From contig WNNJ02003704.1 in the NCBI GenBank assembly GCA_012934845.2, forward strand, positions 1 to 64,000: a stretch of DNA of 64,000 nt, written 5' to 3'. The notes beneath the pieces were generated by a model. The model was not told where the DNA came from. It was given only the letters and a program-made list of their open reading frames with translations, and searched no databases. Origin of the DNA: Pomphorhynchus laevis. Its lineage: Eukaryota; Acanthocephala; Palaeacanthocephala; Echinorhynchida; Pomphorhynchidae. Below are positions 44,972-55,000 of this stretch, piece by piece. How positions within the stretch are numbered: position 1 is the stretch's first letter; each line of letters starts with the position of its first letter. The position numbers and the translations under genes were made by a program.

Positions 44972-45194
44972 TTATTTATTAGTGGAGAGAGTGAAGAAAA
45001 TATTTATTTAATCTCGAATTTTCAATAGCCTACTGCTATCATCATCAGGAGTAAATTTAAAAAAAATATTTTTACTAAAAATAAATGTTATAACAAATAT
45101 TTTTGTAACATTTACTTCTGATGATGATAGCAGTAGGCTATTGAAAATTCGAGATTAAATAAATATTTTCTTCACTCTCTCCACTAATAAATAA
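44972..45194. repeat. Near-perfect long palindrome, 85-bp arms
   Basis: Arms 44972-45056 and 45110-45194 differ by about one base; spacer 53 bp of A/T-rich sequence. The arm carries ttatttattagtggagagag ... tagcctactgctatcatcat. Either a young MITE or a snap-back duplication. Confidence 0.93.
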
Positions 45195-46434
45195 CTGAAA
45201 TATTATATAAAATGAATAATGGTATATTAGTAGATAGCGGGAATCATAACACTTTGTCTGAAAGACAGAGAACTTGAAAAAATCATTTGTAATAAAGATT
45301 TTATGATTTTAAAGAATTATGAAAATTACTTGAATTATTTGAATTAGGTCACTTTATTTTAAGAAATAAAACATCGTTTTGCAAAAAAAAATATGTAGTC
45401 AAAATTTAATAAAAATCTAAGAGAAAAAGATTTGCTTGCATAACCAAATTATTTTATGATTTTCGTCCATTTCAAGAAGCATGTTTGAAAATGCAGTAAT
45501 TGGGTTTCGTCAACAACGCGGTCAGAATCAATGTAGCTTTAATGAATAAACGCCAAGAAATAAACTTATTTAAATACAACATTTGAACAATAACAGCGTT
45601 GATATTACGCACACAAGTGCAATTTGAAAAAATGGTTGTTGTCTTTAAATTAATCGAATTTAAAATTTCTCTGTTATTCTAAGATTTAGACATGAGAAAC
45701 AAGAACAACATTCGTCGTGTTTTACAAAATTGCGGAACAAAACATCTGTAATTATTTTATTTACCATACTATACAAACTATATGGTTAGTCGCTAATTCT
45801 CATTATTCAGATGTTTGGTTAATAAAAAAGACAAAAAGCATGTTGTCAATAAATATGTAAGACTAAAAGAGATCACACATCAAAAAATCAAATTGACATT
45901 TCGGAGGTATAATAACGTCGCTAATTTCAGTAATACGATATTTTTACAATTTCTTTCTGCTTACATTTTACATCAATTTCAACCTCTCTATATATATCAA
46001 TATCAATTTCAATAATAATATTGAAATTATTGAATAATAATTTCAATATTATTGCAATAATAATATTGAAATTATTATTTTACATTTCGCCGCTTGCCCA
46101 TTGCATGTATTATAATAATAACAATTAATTTCAATTATTATTATAATATTGAAATTATTATGATGAATAATATTGCAATAATAATTATAATAATTACTGA
46201 ATAATTATGTATTTGTAAGGTATTTTATAAAAATACACTTTGAGAGTTCGAAATACATTTAGTCACAATAGATGAATATAATAATGGCCAAATTATCATA
46301 TTAATCAATATGATATGCCTTATTTCAAAGTTGAAACGATTTAAAACTAATTTGTTTTATAAAAATATACAACATTATCTATAACTTAAATATTATGCGA
46401 TAGCGTAAATTTTACGTTATGAAAAACTTGCCTT
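45195..46434. other. Intergenic, with nested AT palindromes
   Basis: 46005-46200 is a chain of overlapping palindromes of the word caataataatattgaaatta. Nothing coding is supported. Confidence 0.5.
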
Positions 46435-48101
46435 AGTATTAATCCTTAATAGCTTCTACTCACAAGTTTCATCACTTCCAAATTTCGTAACTTCCAAATT
46501 TAGTAACTTCCAAATTTCACTACTTTCAAATGCTATTATCTTAAAAAATATTTCTTTACCCCAAAACTAATGCCGAGAAACATATTATGACTACCGCCGA
46601 GGAAAGGAAAAAGTGTCCCCATAATCGATAACTACCTCTTCCATGCTAGCTTAAGATGTAATACTAACAAACAATATTGGAAGTGTAGCAATAATTTGCG
46701 TTCAGTACCTGCTGTTTCTACTGATTACACAATTGAGTTGGTAAATAATGAACACAATCACGGGACTGATTTAAAACAAATGATAAGAATGTTGTTTAAA
46801 GAGAAGCTGATTGAGTTGATATTCGTTGATCCCTTTCTTTGTGCTGTTCCTTGTATGAGAAGGCAATGTCGGAGTTCCTTTTGAATGAACTCTATAAAAG
46901 AATTTTCTATCCTTCATCGTTCAACAGTATCTTTTTGGAGTATTAAAGAAGAATAGTTTCTGAGGCAGGATGATATCAATTGTCTGATGCATAAACGTTT
47001 TGAAGAAAGACTTAACATAGTGATAATCGGCAATGCTGACATTATAAGAAGATTTTCAGGTTTTAATTCCGTTCGCATTTTTATGGATGGCACATTTAAG
47101 TCTTCTTCTATACATGGCGTTGCTAATGGCCAGTTCCTTCCTTTGGTATTGAGCTTTATATTCTCAAAAGATGAATCTGCATATGTTTATATGATAAGAA
47201 AGTTGTTGGTTATATTAGAAAACAAAGATATCAATTTTTATCCCTTTAAAATTCAGATTTATTTCGAAATAGTTGTGTTTAATACAGTAAACAAAGTATT
47301 ACCTACAACTTCAATCAATGCATGCTTTTTTTACTTAGGACTATGTCTAATGAGGAAGCTGAACAGTCTTGGATTAAGAACACTATTTAGTAAAAATTAT
47401 GATTTTAAATTTGCCTTCCAGCTGATTAGCACCCTAGCCATAATACCCATTTCTCTTATTGATGAAGGATGAAGAATAATAAATGAAAAGATTCCGAGAG
47501 TAGATCCAAGAATCGAAGAGCTTTTAAATTATGTATCTAATACGTTGCTTGTTTTAAATAATTCGGTTTTTAGCGGATATGTATGGTCTCATATCAGCAA
47601 CCTTAATGATAGGACAAACAATGCATGTGAGGGATTCCATGCCAAATTGAATAAATCTTTAAATAAGTCTAACCCTCGTTCTTTGAAATTGTAGATAAAA
47701 TTAAAATTCTTATGATACGCAGTGAGGCAGAGTTATCTCGCAGATTAGCTGGAGGAAAGGCAAAACCAAAGAAGTATTTATACTCGTATAATAACATCGT
47801 AATGTTGCTTCAAAATTTCGGCAATGATTTGATCAGCTTATATGAATTGATGTATGCTCTGCAAAATACAATAAAACTTGAAATTTAGTTTTATATTATT
47901 TTATAATTATGTTATACATTCCTTTTTAAGTTTTGTCTTTATACTTCTAATTCTAATTTTTATGATTTTATACTTTAGTGTTTTGATCTTTTTAGTTTTA
48001 TTTTCTCATTCTATTCTTTTTATATTCTTATTTAAAATTTGAAAGTTGCGAAATTTGGAAGTAATGCAATTTGGAAGTAGATGGCAGTAAACAGTATTAA
48101 T
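46435..48101 (+). mobile_element. MULE DNA transposon with FLYWCH finger and 9-bp TSD
   Basis: Direct repeats agtattaat at 46435-46443 and 48093-48101 flank an element with degenerate 20-bp terminal inverted repeats and clearer subterminal inverted repeats (acttccaaatttcgtaactt on the left, its inverse at 48050-48080). Coding runs rightwards. A FLYWCH zinc finger (IIDNYLFHASLRCNTNKQYW with KCSNN ... HNH) spans about 46625-46770. A MULE transposase follows: VRIFMDGTFKSS with the catalytic Asp, then RTNNACEGFHAKLN with the conserved C-x2-H. Frame breaks exist near 46880 and 47470 and a stop near 47690, so it is inactive. The 9-bp TSD is the size expected for MULEs. Confidence 0.85.
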
Positions 48102-51100
48102 ACATATTTAACTAATTTTATAAAATTTAATTTTAAATTTTTTATCAACATTTTTATGGAAACTATTTTTTACTTGAAGTAACTTAAAATAAGGAATATA
48201 ATTTAAATAAGAACGATTGCTTAAAGCTCTAATTAAATATAAAATGTTTGTAAATTATTAAATCTTAATGTTATATAATTATTAATAATCAATAATATTT
48301 TAAATAATATTCAAGGATAGAACAAAATCAAAAGGAAACATATTTGTCTTGTCAAATGTTTTGATGATCAGCTGTAATTATTTAATAGAATTATCATTGC
48401 AGCTGTTAAGTTACCGATATCAGCGATAGTAACTCGATAATTCCATAATTATATCTTAAGTAAACATATCTATAGTAAATTATATTTTAAAATATCTAAA
48501 TGTCAATTAAAAAAGTTTAGCTATCAAATTGCCACATTGTTATAATTATCAAAGCAAACCATAAGCCCATAGATTAATATGCAACCGTCATATGGCTCTT
48601 AGACTAGAAATTTGTGAATAAAGAAATAGAAATAACTTTATTCAGAAAAAAAAACATTTTTTTTTCTAAATAGAGTGTGAGACATTTTATGTGAAACGCA
48701 AACGAGACACTTGATAAATACCAACATTTCTAGCAATAATGGTACATCATTACCTTTACTGAATGATAAGTTCTTATTTGTTCTTTAGAACAGCAAAATT
48801 TATTGAGTGATATTCAGATAGAACGTTAGGTGGCTTATTAAGGCAACGATAATGCGTAAAATTTTATTGATTGACTCAATTTGCAGCATAATTTAGCTCC
48901 TCCTTTATCATTTCGAGCAATAAAGGTACGTCATTACCTTTACTAAATGATAATCATTAAGTGATAAGTTCTTTTTGTTCTTCAATTGTCATAAATTGAC
49001 TCAATTTGATGCTGAATTTGGCTCATCCTTTCTCATCTCAAACAATAAACTTATTATTAAATGATAAGTTCTTATATAGGTAGCTGTTTGAAACAACAGA
49101 GCGAATTTATTTTGTTCCATAATTTATTCGACAATCTGCTATATATTGCAGACTGTGCTCCACAATATATCCACTTTGTACGTGAAACTTCATGATAAAT
49201 GCGTAATGTCGATGCTTGATTTAATCATTCTATTAAAAACGTAATATTTATTAATTTATTCATTCAAAAATGGTGTAATAGCCATGGATGTGTTGATAAT
49301 CTATAAATAGACAAAACTTTCAAACGAGTAAGCTTTTGCTTAAAAATTTCAACAAACCTGAATTTTAAAGTATTTAAATTAGGTTTTTTTTAATAATGTT
49401 AATATAAAACACGGAAGAAACATAACGCTCTACATTTATGAAACACTAATTTTGTTAATCATTCCAAAAATACTGATTGAAATATTCAAAAATTCAAGAA
49501 TTCATACTAGCCTGTCTCCCTATGATATTTTTCAATCTCTTTTAAAGATCGGTAATTGCACTCATTTGCCTTCAATGATCGATAAATAGTTTAAACGAAC
49601 ACTTGCATTATTTATTAAACTTTCAAAAACGACGCATTCCGATATAGTGAATATACTACAATTCCGTATTCTTATCGGAAAAATCCATTTACTTCTCCAT
49701 ATAAGATTAAAATCAGGCTTAATTGATGGTCTTAAAATAAATTAAGGAGGTATTAGACGATACATAGCCATTATGCAGGCCACATGCACGTAATAAATTT
49801 AACAACATTTTATTTCGAACACGAGATTGACACGTTTGTGAACAAGTGATTATTTTACTGCTAATTTACAGTAACTTACACAAATTCGTTTATATTTCCT
49901 TTTGGAAGGAACCAAGAACATGCTTATTTAAAAATAAAACATTAAATATATTTCCTGGATTGTTATTTTAGTCAATAAATTTACATAAACAAGAAATTAG
50001 TTTAATTCGGAAAATTACAATATTTCGATAGATGTTGCTATCATTTTCAAGAAAATCTCAAAAAGTTTAAAATTACAAAATACGTAGCTTCACTGAACTG
50101 ATCTGATTTATAAGGGTCTAATGATTAAAAATGGAATTTGTCTGCATTATATTATAATTAATTATATTAAATAATATAATATAATAAATTACTTATAATA
50201 TAATAATTAATAATAATTAATTATTAATAATTAATAATAATTAATTATTAATTATTTTTTTAATAGGTATCGATTATTCTCTGAATATTTTAGTTACAAC
50301 AAATACGAAAATGTTTTTTAGGTCTCATTTCAGACACCAGGCGTTTGCTTTTGCTATTAATTTTTTTAATAAATTGAATTTATTATAATAAACAAAAATT
50401 GATAATTAAACATTAATTCGACAATCCTCGTAAACTTCTCCAAGTCTACCGCGAAATCTGCTATGCATATCAACAAATTAATATTTCATGTTTTGACAGA
50501 GTGGCCATCAAGTCCAGAGTCTTGGCGCGAAGAGGGATTCTGCCATGATAATATTTGCGTAGGGGTGTCGATTTGACGGGTGCTGGTGAACTGATAGGAA
50601 CCGGGATTAATTAATGATGATTAATTAATTTTGCTATTAAGTAATAATAATTATAATTAATTATTAATAATTAATTATTATAATAATTAATTATTAATAG
50701 CAAAATTAATTAACTAATAATCATGCAAGTAAAATTATTTGATGAAATTTAACTCGATTAGATACAAATAATCAAGTAATTTATACTTTATTTATGAAGC
50801 ATGATATCCTTTATAACGTATTTATATTTCAAATATGGATTTGAAAACTCCATAAGATGTGTAGTATTGATTTATTAGTAGACAAAATATAGCATTTGAA
50901 ATTAATAACATTGCATCATAATCGATATAAAATTGCATTTATAATTGAAGATAACAGATTACTTTTGGTGTATAAGCAAGTGCCGTTCAGGTACATACCT
51001 TAATGTACCTGAATGAAAAATGAATTCCATTGTATTAAAAGTGAATTATTGGCAGTTAATAAAAATAAAGTGAAATTTGATGGACATTTGCAACTATTAG

Positions 51101-52064
51101 CAATGAATAAAGATTTTTAACTTGAACATGTCGTCTTACAATCCAGCAAAATAACAACAAAATGTAAAATATCATTTCAATGTTGAATTTCAAAAAAATT
51201 CCCTGTTTTCTAAAACGTCTTACCAGATTTAGAAACGTCTGAATCTTGCTATCATATTTGTATTTCTCTAACCTTAATTTTGATTGCAATTCTGTTTCTT
51301 TTGCAAATAAAACCCATCATCACAATGTTTTGTCTTTGAAAATTGATTAATTTCAGGAATATTTCGTATTTTAAAAAGATAAGACTACAGATACCCATTC
51401 ACGTCTAAATATCTCCTGCTTTATGGCGGTCTGAGTTTGGAATTAACATCACATCACAAATATTAAAAAATAATTTAATGTGCGAAATGTGGCCGAGAAA
51501 TGATTTTATGTGCGATATATAATAATTTAATAATAGGCACTGATTTATTTGCAGTTGATCTATTAAGAAATTAAATTCGTTAGTATTTAAGGAGTTAGCG
51601 TATTTAAGTTTCTTTAACGTCCATAAACATGTATTGAATCACTCGTATTGTAGTGTCTATTATACAACTAAAACGCGATTTAAATAAATGAATTGGACAC
51701 ATCACATAAACTTTGCTGTGAGTCATTAGTGAAATATACATTGTGCAATTTTTAAGATGCAAAAAAATGTATTAATTCACCAATGCTTTTCTTTGAGAGA
51801 AGATGTTCTCTAAAATCCATACTTACTGTATATATTGACAAGCTCGTGTCTGTCTATTCGAAACATAGACAATGCTTAGTGAAGCTAAGCGTTACATATA
51901 TACAAAAATCTAAATGTCAATGCGATCTATTGTTGTTATAATTACGTATACCCCTATCTATGTTTAAAAATGTATATGATCTTATTTAAAAATCTGAATT
52001 GTAATAGTTACATTGATTTTTCCTCTCTCTCTATATAGTGAAAATTTGTAATATCCTTTTGTAA
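48102..52064. other. Long AT-rich intergenic region
   Basis: No gene recognised in about 4 kb. Items seen: a loose repeat of catcattacctttactaaatg-like words at 48735-49060; AT palindromes at 50150-50260 and 50610-50720; a GC-rich patch at 50491-50606 of unknown nature; and a minus-strand open stretch at 51056-51289 that includes a possible donor. Just before the adenylyl cyclase ATG, 52018-52039 is a pyrimidine tract ending in AG (cctctctctctatatag), a potential 5'-UTR splice acceptor. Confidence 0.5.
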
Positions 52065-55000
52065 ATGGTAAATAATAGTTTGACACCGACGAGTAAAAAA
52101 TATAACGTTGCGGCTTATCTACCGAATTTCGTTCTAAGAGAAAATTCATCCGGATATCGACAGAAGACTATTTTTGCCTTATTCATTGATATTGATGGAT
52201 TTACACAGCTTTCCCAAGAATACGGAGTTCAGGCACATAGCGGTGTAGATGAACTAACTACTGAATTAAACGTGTATTTGTCGCAGATTGTAAGTTGCAT
52301 CCAACAATATAAGGGAGATATAATCCACTTTGCAGGTGACGCTGTTTTCTGTATATGGGATGTAGACGATCCCACCGTTTATCGTAGTGATAACATCAAA
52401 CTTCAATACAGCAAAAAAGCAGTTCAAAAAAATGTTAGTGACTGTCCCAATAGACGATTTGCTTTGGATCTCCTTAATTACCCGTATGAATCCAGCAAAT
52501 ACGGGACAATTCAACTGGCAAAACAAATTGTACAGTGTGCAATTGAAATACATAAGCTGTGTGACTTTTATAAGACACCTCAAGGGAAGATACTCACATT
52601 GAAAACGGCTATTTCATACGGAGAGGCGTACCAGCTAATAATATGTAAGCAGATGGGTCTCAGCTATTACTTTGTGTACGGCAAATCAATTGAGGAATTG
52701 CAAGCATGCGAACAGTTAAGTGAACGTACAAGAATATACATGACCAGCACTATCTGGCAAATGCTAATAAACGACGATGATTGCAGCCTCTACCTCTCAA
52801 TTCCTTTTACAATGCTTAGTGCCTACATGAGTAACAATGATCATTTGTGCATTGTTGCTATACCGATCGCCAGCTTGAGCAAGTCTTTTCTTCTGCAGAT
52901 AAAAAGAAATACATTCAAATTATTCTCCAAACAATATAGTACCATAACTGATCGTGACAAACTGATTTCACTTGTTAATAAAGATACCGAACATAACGAT
53001 AGCCTGCGTATGTTTCTACGTTCGTTTTTGAGCGCTAAACATATAATTGAACGTATTGAACAAGGAGAACCAGTTGAACGGCTATCGGAATTAAGACACA
53101 TTAGTACATGTTTTATTGATTTTCTATTCGAACCTGGTCTAAAAGCAGATACCCGGCGATTTACTGACGTAATTGCTGATCTTCTCAATAAAATTGAATT
53201 TATTGTAAGACGATTCAAAGGTATTGTCCTTAAAATAACTACATTCGATAAAGGGTGGGCAATGCTTCTTGGATTTGGCTTGCCAGAAACTGCATCGAGC
53301 AAAAGTCAACGGATCAGCAATGTTTATCCTGCTGGTAATAAATCAGCAGTGAACGCACTTACTTGCAGCATGTCCATAAAACAACTTGTTTCTAATATGT
53401 TCCACAATTACGTTCTAAAGTGTTCTATCGGTGTTACTACTGGTTTGGCATATTGTGGTGTTGTTGGTCATCCAAATCGACACGAATACACTTGCATTGG
53501 AAATAAAGTCAATATGAGTGCACGCCTAATGTCCAACTACATCAACATTATATCATGTGACGAAGAAACGTTCTGGCTTTCGAAACTACCACGCGAATGC
53601 TTTATCAGCCTGCCTACGGTTTATTTGAAAGGAATAGGCAACCAAAAGGTACGAAGCCTAATACAAATACCTTTATCAAATGAGACTGGCAATCAATTAA
53701 AATTGAGCGGAATTAACGAATACCGTAAATGTAAACGGTATTTTGGCCATAAATTGGAATTTACTCTAATAGCGGTTGAAATTTGTAAAATGTTATCGGC
53801 GTTGAAAATAAAAGAAGATACAAATGAAACAGCATCACATCAGCATACAGACGATCGTCATCACATGTTTGTGTTTTATTGTGGTATTGGTAGTGGAAAG
53901 ACGAGTTTTCTAAAATACCTAGTTTATATGCTAAGCATGTCGGAAATCGTTAATCCTATATTCATAAAGCTAGCGGAACCGGATAAAGTAAAAAGTTTAG
54001 ACGGGGTACGCTGTCTTGTTAAGCATCTCGCTAATTTCGAAAAAATAACCAATGTTCAGTCAAAATCAGAAGACAGCAAGTCAATACTTACTAATATTCA
54101 ACTGACGATGAAATCTTTGGCGAATGACAGGCAACGGCGTAGTAGTGATCGAAGCGCTTCTTTATCTACTGATGATATTCTAACAAATGATTTGATATAT
54201 TTTCTATATAGACTAATCGAAGATCTCGGTGATTTCATGTTTTTGCTTGCAATTGACGATCTACAATTTGTTGACAAGGAGTCTTTACAAGTGTTTTCCA
54301 AATTCTCGGCAAGCAAAAATGTGATTACCGTAGCTGTTGTTCACCCACTACATACATTAAATGAAGAAAAACAAGCTGAAATTGCATATTTCATTAGCAA
54401 TTGTAACACCATACTTTCATGGCCGTCGGAAACGAATTTAACTAATAATAATGCTTTAATGACGACACACACGAAAATAAATCCTCTACAAATGGCAATG
54501 ACTAATATTTCGAAATCTGAAATGTTTAATATACTTAGCCAACATTTTAAAATCCACTACATCGAAAAGCCTTTGTTTGATACGCTATACCAAAACTTTA
54601 GCTTACATCCTGCAGTATGCGTCGAGGTCGTTGAAGAACTCTTATTCAAAGAAAAAGCCATAATCGGTCAGACGCTAGAAGCGAAACAGTATTATTCTAG
54701 AAAGGTCGATCATGATCATGGCTATAGGAATCTGCTGCAACATATATTCTATCGTCAATCTGCGCTAAGAGTCACCACTGCTCTCGAAATAGCGACAGTT
54801 AACAAATGCATCGCCGATCATCCTGGCGACATCCATTTTGATGGAATTGCAGCTGCACCACTGTTATCGATAAGCTTAGTAGGCATGGCCAAAACGAAAC
54901 TAATATCAACAACAGTTGAACATTTTCTCTATCAGCTTTATGATTCAGTAGGCGAACGCGATAAAATTATACTCGATGCATTTTCGTCAATAGGCAAGTC

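Noticed and set aside
51056-51289. Minus-strand exon (LQSKLRLEKYKYDSKIQTFLNL before GTAAGA)
   Set aside because: Only one side looks like a splice site and the peptide is generic coiled coil; left as a note.
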